Assembly (NCBI RefSeq): GCF_014287635.1
Contig: NZ_JACOPH010000007.1
Coordinates: forward strand, 113,722 to 177,721
Direction: 5' to 3'
DNA length: 64,000 bases
From: Roseburia zhanii
GTDB lineage: Bacteria > Bacillota > Clostridia > Lachnospirales > Lachnospiraceae
The position numbers were made by a program, and so were the translations under genes. The notes beneath the pieces were generated by a model. That model had not been told where the DNA came from and ran no database searches. It saw nothing but the letters and a program-made list of their open reading frames with translations. Below are positions 25,683 through 34,354 of this stretch, one piece after another. Each line of letters opens with the position of its first letter. The stretch's first letter is position 1.

Positions 25683-27324
25683 AGCAAAAAATGGGGGACA
25701 GACTGTAGATATAACTCTGCCGGCAACGGACATGGACATGCAGTATTGCATGAAATGTATCGGGATAGAAGATATTGTACCGGTATGCTGTATCAGTGAG
25801 GTGTGGGATGAACCGTCCTATTTTGGGTTCCTGAAAGGCCAGACAGTCAGCATGGACGAACTTAATTTCTTAGCCAGAAGGCTGGATGGAATGACGGAAT
25901 ACGAAAAAAGAGTGGTGGGTGTCTACAGCAGTGAAACAGGCATCCGGGAAATGAAACAACTGATCAACCTGACTTACAGCCTGCAGGGACTGTCCCTGCT
26001 CACAGACTTAACGGATGGAAACCGTGTCGGGCTGAGACTTTATCTGGACCGGCATCTTGCAATCTCAGAAGAAGAAAAGAGCAAAATGGATTTTAACGCA
26101 TATGCGCAGAAGATTTTTTCAGAAGGAAAATGTAAGTTCCTGCCACATGGGATACTGGTAGATCAGGGATTCCAGATGGAGGAGGTCTATAACGGAAAAA
26201 CCTTTCCAGAATACATCGACAGACCGGATGAAACCGTGGCGGTTTTATCTCTTGAAAATGAGGCAGGGGATAAGGAATACCTTTATCTTCCAACGGACAT
26301 CAGTGCCATGGATAAGGTAAAGAAAAGACTCAACATCGCAGCATTTGCTGAAGGCATTGTGAACGGGATAGAAAATATCCGGCTGCCGGAAAGCATCCTT
26401 CCTTCCCCGGAAGATATGTGTATGTCTCTGCAGGGTGATGTCCAGAAACTGACTCTTTTTAATGAGATGTGCCAGACCGTCAGCTGTTTTGATGAAGCAA
26501 AAATGGACCGGCTTGCAATGGCGGCAGGATTCGTGGGGACAAGTGAATTTACTGATATCACTTACATCGCAAAGCATCTGGATGAATTTGAAATACATCC
26601 GCAGATACATACGGATAAAGAGTATGGGGAATTTCTGGTTAAAGAAGCGGGGATGTTTGAAGTTGATGAACTTCTCCTGCCGCATATTGATTATGCCGGG
26701 GTTGCCCGTGATAAAAGACAGGCAACGATGGCAGACAGCGGATTTATTCCAGAGGGCTTTGTTGGCACGCAGAGGGCGATCCATGAGTATCAGGAATATC
26801 AGGGGGAATTTGCCGATCTGCTTGAAAAAAACGGGATACCCTGTGAAACGTTCTGCCTTTACAGTTCGCTGGCAGGGATGATGTATCAGGATGGAGAGGA
26901 GCAGGAAACGCTGTACCGGAGTGAACTGGCAGATTATGAGGAACAAATCCAGAAAGCCATCCTCAAAGAAAGGCATGTGGAAGAAGAGCCGAGGGGACTC
27001 ATGCATTATTTTGACGGGAACAGACAGGTGGCTGCAAAAGTGATCAGTGCATTTCCGAGAGTGCAGAACATCCGGGGAGAACTGTTCGGAGTTCTGGAAT
27101 GCAGTATCTGCCAGCCTCTGACGCAGAGTGAAATCTATGAACTGAAAAATTTCTGGGACGGACAGATGAGTGACGGCTGGGGAGAAGGCTTTGAACAAAG
27201 ACCAATCTATACGAGGGAGGGAGAACTGTATGTCAGTTTTTGTGCAGATAAAAGATACTGGGGCATCATGACGGAGGAGGAACTGGACAGAGTCTGGAAT
27301 CATGGCATGACTCAGACTCTGTAA
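25672..27324 (+). CDS. ArdA-like antirestriction protein, multi-domain
   Basis: A 550-residue protein. The first 170 residues match the ArdA-like proteins of Firmicute conjugative elements: TVDITLPATDMDMQYCMKCI, SMDELNFLARRLDGMTEYEK and MKQLINLTYSL. Residues 170-250 look like the accessory domain often behind it (FPEYIDRP...EYLYLPTD). The middle (250-340) has a second helical unit, and the C-terminus (about 450-550) is a separate small domain. ArdA mimics DNA and blocks type I restriction enzymes, which helps an incoming element. The three methylases in the same block serve the same end. It is acidic, as expected for a DNA mimic. Confidence 0.75.
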   Translation: MKIRAKNGGQTVDITLPATDMDMQYCMKCIGIEDIVPVCCISEVWDEPSYFGFLKGQTVSMDELNFLARRLDGMTEYEKRVVGVYSSETGIREMKQLINLTYSLQGLSLLTDLTDGNRVGLRLYLDRHLAISEEEKSKMDFNAYAQKIFSEGKCKFLPHGILVDQGFQMEEVYNGKTFPEYIDRPDETVAVLSLENEAGDKEYLYLPTDISAMDKVKKRLNIAAFAEGIVNGIENIRLPESILPSPEDMCMSLQGDVQKLTLFNEMCQTVSCFDEAKMDRLAMAAGFVGTSEFTDITYIAKHLDEFEIHPQIHTDKEYGEFLVKEAGMFEVDELLLPHIDYAGVARDKRQATMADSGFIPEGFVGTQRAIHEYQEYQGEFADLLEKNGIPCETFCLYSSLAGMMYQDGEEQETLYRSELADYEEQIQKAILKERHVEEEPRGLMHYFDGNRQVAAKVISAFPRVQNIRGELFGVLECSICQPLTQSEIYELKNFWDGQMSDGWGEGFEQRPIYTREGELYVSFCADKRYWGIMTEEELDRVWNHGMTQTL

Positions 27325-27399
27325 AAAAATAATATTCTGCTGGATATGTGCTGGTGTATGTAGTATTGTGTGTCCCAAAGAAACCAAGGAGGCAAACAG

Positions 27400-27702
27400 A
27401 TGAAATTGGATGATACAGTCATGGTGCAGTTTTTTGGGGAGCTTATCGAATCATACCGCCAACAGATCATGGATCAGGAAGAGGCAAGGGAACTTTCAAA
27501 GAAGGAAAAAAAGTTCCTGGCAGACTTAAGAAAAGAACTGGAGCTGTCAAACCCACAAGCGTACAGGATGGTGACAGAACTTTTTGGATGCATGTTAGAT
27601 ATCAGCCAGATAAAACAGGAACAGCTTTATATACAGGGAATAAAGGATGGGATACGGATCAGAAAACTGGTAAAAGAAATCGAGGAAGGTGAGGAATGTT
27701 AA
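27400..27702 (+). CDS. Hypothetical small helical protein
   Basis: A 100-residue, highly charged, helical protein from ATG 27400 behind AAGGAGGC. No domain was recognised. The next gene starts inside its end (overlap 7 bases), so it is coupled to the DUF4314 gene. Confidence 0.6.
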   Translation: MKLDDTVMVQFFGELIESYRQQIMDQEEARELSKKEKKFLADLRKELELSNPQAYRMVTELFGCMLDISQIKQEQLYIQGIKDGIRIRKLVKEIEEGEEC

Positions 27703-28442
27703 GAAGGGAACAGATAGAACGACTGAAGGAAAGATATCCTGCGGGTACCGTGGTCAGGCTGGGGCAGATGGAGGGAGAACACCAGATGCCGTCCGGCATG
27801 GAGGGAAAAGTAACCGGCGTGGATGATATCGGACAAATCCATGTGGAATGGGAAAATGGAAGCACGCTGGCTCTGAATGTGGAAGAGGATGATTTTACTG
27901 TTGTTCCGCAGAAGGAAACCATAGCTGAAAAGAAATGCAGGGAGTTTTTAGGGAAAGTAAATGAGATATTAAAAGAAACAGATTTCTATCGGCTGAATGT
28001 GTCATGCAATGGAGGGGACACCGCCTATGCTGCCGAAAAGCTGCTTGCCATGCATCAGGCATTTGAAACCGTGTACGGGGAAGGATATGTGGATGAAGCG
28101 TATGGGATGGTGATGATGCCAGCAGTGGTCTGCGGAAGAGATTCCGGCATACGCACACTGGCACTTGTCACGCTTGATCTGGAGTCTTCCGGGGAACACT
28201 TCGGAACGATTTTCATGACGCCGGGCGGCTTGCTGGAGCAGGGAAGCAGCTCTTTGAGTGAAAAACAGAAACAGGCACTGGCAGAGTATTATATCCCATA
28301 CGACTACTGGTACACGCCGCTTGTGGAAAGGGACCATCATGTGGATTTTACACAGATGCCGGAAGAGGTGGCAGACATCCTCAGGATGGTGGACGAACTG
28401 CTGGTGGAAGGGGAGGCTTTCCATATGAATGAACAAAAATAG
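27696..28442 (+). CDS. DUF4314 protein with C-terminal extension
   Basis: A 248-residue protein. Residues 1-70 are a DUF4314 domain: IERLKERYPAGTVVRLGQM, GVDDIGQIHVEWENGS. This small beta fold is common in Firmicute conjugative elements. The remaining 180 residues form an alpha/beta domain (LNVSCNGGDTAYAAEKLLAM, then EVADILRMVDELL) not recognised by me. The next gene begins 12 bases later. Function unknown. Confidence 0.75.
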   Translation: MLRREQIERLKERYPAGTVVRLGQMEGEHQMPSGMEGKVTGVDDIGQIHVEWENGSTLALNVEEDDFTVVPQKETIAEKKCREFLGKVNEILKETDFYRLNVSCNGGDTAYAAEKLLAMHQAFETVYGEGYVDEAYGMVMMPAVVCGRDSGIRTLALVTLDLESSGEHFGTIFMTPGGLLEQGSSSLSEKQKQALAEYYIPYDYWYTPLVERDHHVDFTQMPEEVADILRMVDELLVEGEAFHMNEQK

Positions 28443-28454
28443 GAGGAAAAAAAT

Positions 28455-29429
28455 TTGAACAGCATCATAAGCTGGGTTGGCGGCAAGAAGGCACTGCGCG
28501 ATCTGATCTATTTGCGCATGCCGAAAAACTATGACCGCTACATAGAAGTATTTGGCGGTGGCGGCTGGGTTTTATTCGGGAAACCGCCGGATAAATGCAT
28601 GGAGGTTTACAATGATTTTAATTCAAATCTTGCAAACCTCTTTTATTGTGTCAAGGAAAGACCAATGGCACTGCTTCGGGAATTGTCCTTCCTGCCGCTC
28701 AACTCCAGAGATGAATTTACAACGCTGCGGAAATTTCTGACCATGGAAGAATTTAAGAGTGAACATCTTGCAGAAGAATTAGAGATTGCAACGCACTTCT
28801 TAAAAGAACCGGAGGCGGCAGAAATCCGTGACATCCTCATGGAGCGTGCCGCAGTAGGGGATGTGAAGAGGGCGGCGGCATTCTATAAGATTATCCGTTA
28901 CAGCTATGGAAGCGGATGCACCTCTTATGGCTGCCAGCCTTTTGACATACGCAAAACCTTTACCATCATCTGGGAGGCAAACCGCAGGCTGAAGGATACC
29001 GTGATCGAGAATAAGGATTTTGAGGCACTCATCCGTCAATATGACAGACCGAATGCCTTTTTTTATTGCGATCCGCCGTATTTTGAAACCGAAGGACACT
29101 ATGAGGTGGTGTTCCGCAAGGAAGATCATGTGAGGCTCAGGGATACCTTAAAAGGCATACAGGGAAAATTCATGGTTTCCTATAACGACTGTGCCTATAT
29201 CCGTGAGCTGTATCAGGACTTCCAGATTGAAGCGGTGACAAGAATCAACAACCTTGCACAGAGGTATGACAACGGAAGTGAGTTCCCGGAAGTGCTGATT
29301 GCCAACTATGACATGGAGGAAAGAAAAAAAAGCATGCCGATGCAGATGAATCTGTTTGAACTGTACGGGGAACAGAAAACGGTCCGGTGGAAGGGAAAGG
29401 AGACAGAGGAAGAGCCACAGGACACATAA
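28455..29429 (+). CDS. D12-class N6-adenine DNA methyltransferase
   Basis: A 324-residue protein starting at TTG 28455 directly behind AGGAGGAAAAAAA. The order of motifs is that of Dam-like D12 enzymes: ISWVGGKKALRDLI (SAM-binding start), YIEVFGGGGWVLF, YNDFNSNLANLF and the catalytic DPPY at residues 206-209. No restriction enzyme gene lies nearby, so it is an orphan methylase. It may mark element DNA so that it escapes host restriction, or control expression. The C-terminus is acidic. Confidence 0.92.
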   Translation: MNSIISWVGGKKALRDLIYLRMPKNYDRYIEVFGGGGWVLFGKPPDKCMEVYNDFNSNLANLFYCVKERPMALLRELSFLPLNSRDEFTTLRKFLTMEEFKSEHLAEELEIATHFLKEPEAAEIRDILMERAAVGDVKRAAAFYKIIRYSYGSGCTSYGCQPFDIRKTFTIIWEANRRLKDTVIENKDFEALIRQYDRPNAFFYCDPPYFETEGHYEVVFRKEDHVRLRDTLKGIQGKFMVSYNDCAYIRELYQDFQIEAVTRINNLAQRYDNGSEFPEVLIANYDMEERKKSMPMQMNLFELYGEQKTVRWKGKETEEEPQDT

Positions 29430-29451
29430 AAAAGGAAAGAAGGAGGAAAAC

Positions 29452-29901
29452 ATGCTTCAGTTAGTAGAAATGGAAGGAAAGATGACGGAAAACGGATGTA
29501 TTGAGATTCCCGCAGTGGTGTTAGAGCAGGCTGGTATCTGTACAGGTGACACCGTGAAACTTGTGTATATGGCAGAGGACGGGGAACTTAAGAACACGGC
29601 AAAGGAGTTCCTGCTTGCAAGGGCAGGACAGGATGTGGCAGAGGAACTGGCAAAGGAGGAAAACATTGCGTTCCAGATACCGGAAGAATTATTAAGGGAT
29701 GCCGGAATCCCGATGGACGCAGACCTTGATATTGTGTGTCAGGAAGGACGCATTATCATTCTGCCGTCAGAACTTGTGCAGGGGACGAAAGTGCCGGAGG
29801 AACTGCTTGCCATCTGCAGGGAGCTTGGCATCACGGAGGATAAGGTAAACATCATCTTGCGGACCACAGAGGAGGGAACGGATGAAAAAACCGGTGTATA
29901 A
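29452..29901 (+). CDS. AbrB/MazE-like swapped-hairpin protein, two domains
   Basis: A 149-residue protein from ATG 29452 behind GAAGGAGG. It has two copies of the MazE/AbrB-type half-site fold: NGCIEIPAVVLEQAGICTGD and IAFQIPEELLRDAGIPMDAD, each followed by a strand (VKLVYM; LDIVCQEGRIIILP). The downstream gene is a second AbrB-like protein and overlaps it by 20 bases. No MazF-type toxin is beside them, so a role as transcription regulators of the element is more likely than a toxin-antitoxin pair. Confidence 0.65.
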   Translation: MLQLVEMEGKMTENGCIEIPAVVLEQAGICTGDTVKLVYMAEDGELKNTAKEFLLARAGQDVAEELAKEENIAFQIPEELLRDAGIPMDADLDIVCQEGRIIILPSELVQGTKVPEELLAICRELGITEDKVNIILRTTEEGTDEKTGV

Positions 29902-30169
29902 GCTGTTAGACGAAAAAGGACGCATCCTGATCCCGAAAGAATTCCGCCAGATGGCAGAGCTTGAGAGCGGGGATATCGTAAAGCTGTCCGTGAGCAGTGG
30001 AAAGATCATGGTATCCAAAGTAGATATCGTGGAGATGGGGAGTCAGGACCCGCAGGCAGTGGAAGCGTATGTAAATGCGGCGGTAAAACATATGAGTCCG
30101 GCAAAACAGGTGGCACTTGCGGCAAGGATTCTGAAATTCGCACAGCAGGAGGGAGGTACGGATTGTTAA
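29882..30169 (+). CDS. AbrB/SpoVT-type DNA-binding regulator
   Basis: A 95-residue protein with a standard AbrB N-terminal domain: KLLDEKGRILIPKEFRQMAE, LESGDIVKLSVSSGKIMVSK. The remaining 45 residues form a helical tail that may oligomerise. Likely a small dimeric DNA-binding protein for the element's early genes. Overlaps with genes on both sides show tight coupling. Confidence 0.8.
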   Translation: MKKPVYKLLDEKGRILIPKEFRQMAELESGDIVKLSVSSGKIMVSKVDIVEMGSQDPQAVEAYVNAAVKHMSPAKQVALAARILKFAQQEGGTDC

Positions 30170-30417
30170 GAAATAAGTACAGGGCATTTGAAATCAGGGA
30201 CGATCAGGTCAGCCAGACGCTGGTGGACGGGAATCTCTGCTCCATTGCAGAATTTATCCGGCACTGCAGTGAGGGAAGCATCATCACCCTGCACACCATG
30301 GAGGGCGAACCGTTTTTGATCGGACTCTCCAAGATGTTTGTATTCTGCGGAGACAAGGCATTCTTAGACAGGCAGTTGATCCCTTACCTGCGCAGCATGG
30401 GTGGGGAAAGCGTATGA
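30163..30417 (+). CDS. Hypothetical 84-residue protein
   Basis: Starts at TTG 30163 behind GGAGGGAGG and overlaps the neighbours at both ends (7 and 4 bases). Small alpha/beta protein (ITLHTMEGEPFLIGLSKMFV) without a recognised domain. The strong ribosome site and the tight overlaps support a real gene. Confidence 0.6.
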   Translation: MLRNKYRAFEIRDDQVSQTLVDGNLCSIAEFIRHCSEGSIITLHTMEGEPFLIGLSKMFVFCGDKAFLDRQLIPYLRSMGGESV

Positions 30418-30941
30418 AAAGAATTTATGTTCAGAACGGGATCGTATTTTTTTATGGGAATCCGGCTGGCTATCTGGGAGATGGGAAAGCAGTCATCGAC
30501 TGCATGTTCCAGAAAGAGGAGCTGGTTTCGTTTGTGAAAGAACTGGGGTTTTTGGAACACGTATTCCGTGAGGGTGTGTATGACCGGCTGTCGGAGGGAG
30601 GTGGTGTCAAAGAGACAGCGGAGACCAGCATCGGGGAAGGGAGGAGGCTTAGAATCTATCAACTGGGACAGGACAGTCCGATCATGATGCGGTTTATCAG
30701 TCTGGCAGAGAGAAAAAAGAGAGGGTATGACAGACCGCGCAGGGAGGAATATGTCAGAGTCTATGAGGGGGAGATAGAAAACTATAGTCTGGAGGAAGTC
30801 TGGGAAAAATACGGACGAAGAGTACCGGAAGGGTTTCAGGGACATGCATTGTCCATTTCGGATGTGATCGAGTTTGCGGATGGGGAAAACAGCCGCTTTT
30901 TCTACATCGAACCATCCGGGTATGAGGAAATCAGATTTTAA
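30414..30941 (+). CDS. YodL-domain protein
   Basis: A 175-residue protein. Residues 80-172 fit the YodL domain of Firmicute elements: RIYQLGQDSPIMMRFISLAE, EGEIENYSLEEVWEKYGRR, GFQGHALSISDVIEF and IEPSGYEEI. The N-terminal half is unlabelled. YodL proteins are widespread in conjugative elements but their action is unknown. It overlaps the upstream gene by 4 bases and precedes SpoVG by 14 bases. Confidence 0.75.
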   Translation: MKRIYVQNGIVFFYGNPAGYLGDGKAVIDCMFQKEELVSFVKELGFLEHVFREGVYDRLSEGGGVKETAETSIGEGRRLRIYQLGQDSPIMMRFISLAERKKRGYDRPRREEYVRVYEGEIENYSLEEVWEKYGRRVPEGFQGHALSISDVIEFADGENSRFFYIEPSGYEEIRF

Positions 30942-30955
30942 CAAGGAGGATCATT

Positions 30956-31369
30956 ATGCCAAAGGCAAAAACTGCCCAGAGCCGGGCAGAAACCACAGAA
31001 CAGCACGCGCCATCCGGAGCAGGGAACAAAGAAAACACCCCGCTCCAGTTTGATGTGCGCATCCAGTCCATCCGTCCGGGGGACAGCATCAAGGGAACGG
31101 CATCCGTAAACATCAACGGGGCATTTGCAATCCGGGGTGTCAAGATCATTGAGGGAAGCAATGGACTGTTTGTTTCCATGCCAAGCTATAAGGCTGGGAA
31201 TGAGTACAAGGACATCTGTTTTCCTATCACGCAGGAATGCAGAAAACAGCTCCATGAAGCAGTCATCGGAGCTTATGAGCAGGCAATTTCGCAGGGGCAG
31301 GATACGGTAGCAAAGCATCATGGGATGCAGGCACCGGAAGGACAGCCGATGGAGATGGCAGGAATGTAA
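30956..31369 (+). CDS. SpoVG-like protein (first copy)
   Basis: A 137-residue protein with a disordered start, then a SpoVG-type fold (FDVRIQSIRPGDSIKGTASV, then FAIRGVKIIEGSNGLFVSMP, YKDICFPIT). SpoVG is a small DNA/RNA-binding protein used in sporulation and gene control; elements often carry divergent copies. The C-terminus ends in PMEMAGM, a variant of the Met-rich tail seen on other element proteins. A second copy follows at 31740. Confidence 0.85.
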   Translation: MPKAKTAQSRAETTEQHAPSGAGNKENTPLQFDVRIQSIRPGDSIKGTASVNINGAFAIRGVKIIEGSNGLFVSMPSYKAGNEYKDICFPITQECRKQLHEAVIGAYEQAISQGQDTVAKHHGMQAPEGQPMEMAGM

Positions 31370-31448
31370 CAGGATAAAACCAGAGAACATAGAGCAGACC
31401 GCACAGAAACGGTCCGGCAGATCATGAGAAAAATTGGAGGAAAAAAAT

Positions 31449-31679
31449 ATGAGAAATATGATGAAAAAAGCAGCACAGAATGTAAAGGCAGTTGCCGTGA
31501 GAGCAGGGATGTTAATGAAGGATACCAAGGGCGAGAACTATGTGGATACGGCGGTCAAAATCCTGATCGCAGTCGTTCTCGGCGCACTGCTCCTGGCAGG
31601 TCTTTATGCACTCTTCGGGGATGTGGTGATGCCTACCCTTACCCAGAGGATTCAGGACATGTTCAACTATGCAGGATAA
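31449..31679 (+). CDS. Flp-pilin-like single-pass protein (DUF6133)
   Basis: A 76-residue protein from ATG 31449 (GGAGG 31437-31441). After a basic leader it reads KGENYVDTAVKILIAVVLG, followed by a membrane helix and an exposed tail (MPTLTQRIQDMFNYAG). I recall this as DUF6133. The KGExY-D-AV pattern is shared with the DUF4320 gene at 37637 and looks like a class III prepilin cleavage region. It is the likely main pilin for the Tad genes that follow. Confidence 0.75.
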   Translation: MRNMMKKAAQNVKAVAVRAGMLMKDTKGENYVDTAVKILIAVVLGALLLAGLYALFGDVVMPTLTQRIQDMFNYAG

Positions 31680-31739
31680 GGAACACCGGTCCAAGACAGG
31701 GAAACAGGAAAAATAACAGAATGATATGGAGGAAAACAG

Positions 31740-32156
31740 ATGCCTAGAAGAGCAAACACACAGACACAGCAGGAAGCAGTACAGGAAAATGCCGCAGTGC
31801 AGGCAAATACAGGGGCAGACATGCAGATGGAGGCTGCCATCACAAAAACACAGCCGGAAAAGGGTGTCCTTGCCCTTGCCGATGTAAAAATCGGGGATTT
31901 CATGACGATCCGAAATGTCAGAATCAAGGAAGATGACTACGGGCTGACGGTTGCCATGCCGAAAACAAAGGCAGGAGCAAATGAACAGTACAAGGATACG
32001 GTGTTCTTTGCCGACAGGGGAATCAAGGAAAGATTTGACCAGACGGTACAGAAAGCATATGAAACTTTTATGCACCAGCAGACGGATCTGGATGAGGAAC
32101 CGGAGGAGGCAGAGGAGCTGGAACAGGAAGAAAGTGGCATGAACATGGGAATGTAG
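31740..32156 (+). CDS. SpoVG-like protein (second copy) with acidic Met-rich tail
   Basis: A 138-residue protein with a Gln/Asn-rich start and a SpoVG fold (ALADVKIGDFMTIRNVRIKE, LTVAMPKTKAGANEQYKDTV). A run of about 16 mostly acidic residues leads to the tail ESGMNMGM. It pairs with the copy at 30956, with the pilin-like gene between them. The acidic stretch and hydrophobic tip recall the tail of single-strand-binding proteins that docks partners. Confidence 0.8.
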   Translation: MPRRANTQTQQEAVQENAAVQANTGADMQMEAAITKTQPEKGVLALADVKIGDFMTIRNVRIKEDDYGLTVAMPKTKAGANEQYKDTVFFADRGIKERFDQTVQKAYETFMHQQTDLDEEPEEAEELEQEESGMNMGM

Positions 32157-32157
32157 C

Positions 32158-32577
32158 ATGATCAGGCTGGCTTTCTTTTTTTCTGCCCTGTCTTTGGCGG
32201 CGGTCATGGATATGAGGACAAGGACCATCCCGGACTGGCTGGTCGTTCTGGTGGCACTTACCAGCATGCTGCCACCGGGACAGCCCAATCTTTTGGGAGT
32301 TCTTGCAGGACTGCCGCTGCTCCTCGCAGGGATTACCATAGGAGGAATCGGCGGAGGGGATGTGAAACTCATGGGGGCATGCGGCCTGGTTCTTGGAGCG
32401 AGCCAAGCGCTTACGGGACTGTTTCTTGCATTGTGCCTGCTGGTGCTGTGGCATGCGGCAGGGAACATGGGCAGAAAAAAGAACAGAAAGAAACAAAAAG
32501 AGGAGAAGGAACAGGCATACCCGCTTGTTCCGTTTCTTTTTGCAGGAATGCTGATTGGTATCTGGATAGGAGGTTAA
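32158..32577 (+). CDS. Prepilin peptidase (A24, TadV/CpaA-like)
   Basis: A 139-residue polytopic membrane protein. The two aspartates of the A24 family are visible in MDMRTRTIPDW and GIGGGDVKLMGA. It cleaves and readies pilins for the Tad machine. The small size without N-terminal methylase domain is the TadV type. Its ATG comes one base after the previous stop. Confidence 0.9.
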   Translation: MIRLAFFFSALSLAAVMDMRTRTIPDWLVVLVALTSMLPPGQPNLLGVLAGLPLLLAGITIGGIGGGDVKLMGACGLVLGASQALTGLFLALCLLVLWHAAGNMGRKKNRKKQKEEKEQAYPLVPFLFAGMLIGIWIGG

Positions 32578-32581
32578 AGAA

Positions 32582-32677
32582 TTGAAAAAGAAATTATTAC
32601 TGGCAGGGATTGTGGCACTGCTTGCAGGAACTGTCATGGCAGCAAGAAAGAAAAAATATACGGAGACATCGAGATAG
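32582..32677 (+). CDS. 31-residue membrane peptide
   Basis: TTG 32582 behind TAGGAGGTTAAAGAA, directly after the peptidase gene. It encodes MKKKLLLAGIVALLAGTVMA and a basic tail (ARKKKYTETSR). It may be a mini membrane protein or a lipidated or secreted peptide. Short length limits confidence, but ribosome site and spacing are very good. Confidence 0.5.
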   Translation: MKKKLLLAGIVALLAGTVMAARKKKYTETSR

Positions 32678-32692
32678 GAGGAGAAGAGAATC

Positions 32693-33541
32693 ATGAAACT
32701 GTTAAAAAACCGTACTGTTCTTGGGGTACTCTGCATTGCAGTGTCCCTGCTCATCTGTTTTGCAGTGACACCGCTTGTCAATGCCGGACTGTCCCAAAAG
32801 ACCACAATCGTGCGTTTTGTAAAGGACGTTAAGGCAGGCGAAGAGATCAAAAAAGGAATGCTGCAGGAAGTCGAGGTGGGAGGTTACAACCTGCCCGAAA
32901 ATGTGTTAAGGAGCATCACGGAGGCGGAAGGAAAATATCTGACCGCGGATGTTTATGCAGGGGATTATATCGTAGCAGAAAAAGTAGCAGACGAGCCGGC
33001 TGCAGAAAATAAATACCTTTACAACTTAAACGGGGAGAAACAGGCAATCTCCATCACCATCAGTTCTTTTGCGGAAGGACTCTCCGGCAAATTAAAGAGC
33101 GGGGATATTGTGTCGGTCATCGCACCGGATTACCTGGGCAGTGGGGAGACAGTGATCCCGGCAGAATTAAAATATGTGGAGGTCATCGCAGTGACGGCAA
33201 AGTCCGGCTATGATGCTAATACACAGGAGCAGGAAGAGGAGAAGGAGCTTCCGTCCACCGTCACGGTGTTAGTCAGACCGGAGCAGAGCAGACTGCTGGC
33301 AAGGCTGGAAGCAGAGGGAGAAATCCATCTGTCACTGGTATACAGGGGAGACAGCCAGAAAGCTGCACAGTTCATTGAAGCACAGGATCTGGTGCTGGAG
33401 GAGCTTCTGGAAGAAACCACAGAGGAAGAAGAGGTATCTGTTGTAAAAAATGAGGTGCCGAGGACAGGAGGGGAAGCGGATGCAGTGACGGCAGAAGAAA
33501 CCTCGGCAGACGAGAAAAATGATACGGATATGGAGGAATAG
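32693..33541 (+). CDS. CpaB/RcpC-like Flp pilus assembly protein (SAF domain)
   Basis: A 282-residue protein with an N-terminal membrane anchor (residues 9-29), then a SAF domain (VRFVKDVKAGEEIKKGMLQE, GKYLTADVYAGDYIV) and a beta-rich domain (ITISSFAEGLSGKLKSGDIV, STVTVLVRPEQSRLLARL). CpaB proteins guide the pilus through the envelope. In Gram-positive cells the long acidic C-terminus would lie outside. Ribosome site GGAGGAGAAG. Confidence 0.88.
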   Translation: MKLLKNRTVLGVLCIAVSLLICFAVTPLVNAGLSQKTTIVRFVKDVKAGEEIKKGMLQEVEVGGYNLPENVLRSITEAEGKYLTADVYAGDYIVAEKVADEPAAENKYLYNLNGEKQAISITISSFAEGLSGKLKSGDIVSVIAPDYLGSGETVIPAELKYVEVIAVTAKSGYDANTQEQEEEKELPSTVTVLVRPEQSRLLARLEAEGEIHLSLVYRGDSQKAAQFIEAQDLVLEELLEETTEEEEVSVVKNEVPRTGGEADAVTAEETSADEKNDTDMEE

Positions 33542-33544
33542 TGT

Positions 33545-34354
33545 TTGAATTTCATGAAAAATTCTTTGTTCCAGAGAAATTTGGAGCAGGAAAGGGAAGA
33601 AGAGATGCCGGAAGAGGGAGGCGTGCTTGCCGTGTGGGGCAGCCCTTCCTCCGGCAAGACGGTGGTGTCTGTGAAACTGGCAGAGCATCTGGCAAAGAAA
33701 AAGAGAAATGTCATTTTAATCCTTGCGGATATGGTCACTCCGCCGCTGCCTTACTTATGCGCACCGTCAGACATTGAACAGGAAAGGTCGTTGGGGAGCA
33801 TTCTTGCCGCATCCCATGTGACGGAAAACCTCATCAAGAAGAACTGCATGTTCTACCGGAAGAATGATTATCTTTCCATGGTCGGGATGTTAAAGGGGGA
33901 GAATGTGTTCACCTATCCGCCCTATGAAAAAGAGCAGGCGGCAGAACTGCTCCAGCTTGCAGCACAGATCGCACCGTATGTCATCGTGGACTGCACCAGC
34001 AATATCGCATCGGATATCCTGTCGGCGGTCGCATTGATGGAGGCAGATACGGTGTTAAGGCTGGCAGGGTGTGACTTAAAATCCATCAGTTACTTATCCT
34101 CCCAGCTTCCACTGCTATCAGACCACAAATGGGATGCCGACAAGCAGTTGAAGGCCGTGTCCAATATCAGACAGCAGGAGGCAAGCAGCCACATGGAACA
34201 AATCCTTGGCAGTGTGTCGTTCCAGATTCCGCACAGCAGTGAGGTGGAAGCACAGTTTTTAGAAGGGGAACTGCTTGGGAAACTCGGCCTGAAGGAGAGC
34301 CGGGCATTCCGCAGGGAGATAGAGAAAATCAGCAGGGAGGTATTCGGGGTATGA
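33545..34354 (+). CDS. TadZ/CpaE-like P-loop ATPase
   Basis: A 269-residue protein starting at TTG 33545 (GGAGG 8 bases before). It has a Walker A motif GSPSSGKT (residues 32-39) and a MinD/ParA-type alpha/beta fold with IVDCTSN as likely Walker B. It probably localises the pilus machine. The stop overlaps the next start (4 bases). Confidence 0.85.
   Translation: MNFMKNSLFQRNLEQEREEEMPEEGGVLAVWGSPSSGKTVVSVKLAEHLAKKKRNVILILADMVTPPLPYLCAPSDIEQERSLGSILAASHVTENLIKKNCMFYRKNDYLSMVGMLKGENVFTYPPYEKEQAAELLQLAAQIAPYVIVDCTSNIASDILSAVALMEADTVLRLAGCDLKSISYLSSQLPLLSDHKWDADKQLKAVSNIRQQEASSHMEQILGSVSFQIPHSSEVEAQFLEGELLGKLGLKESRAFRREIEKISREVFGV

Noticed and set aside
26245..27387. Long open frame of about 380 codons on the minus strand across the ArdA-like gene
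   Set aside because: It is the shadow of the G+C-richer codons of the plus-strand gene; no ribosome site, no plausible domain, and the plus-strand product is recognisable.
29452..30169. MazEF-like toxin-antitoxin module
   Set aside because: Two AbrB/MazE-like genes are adjacent, but no MazF or other toxin gene follows; they are listed as regulators.
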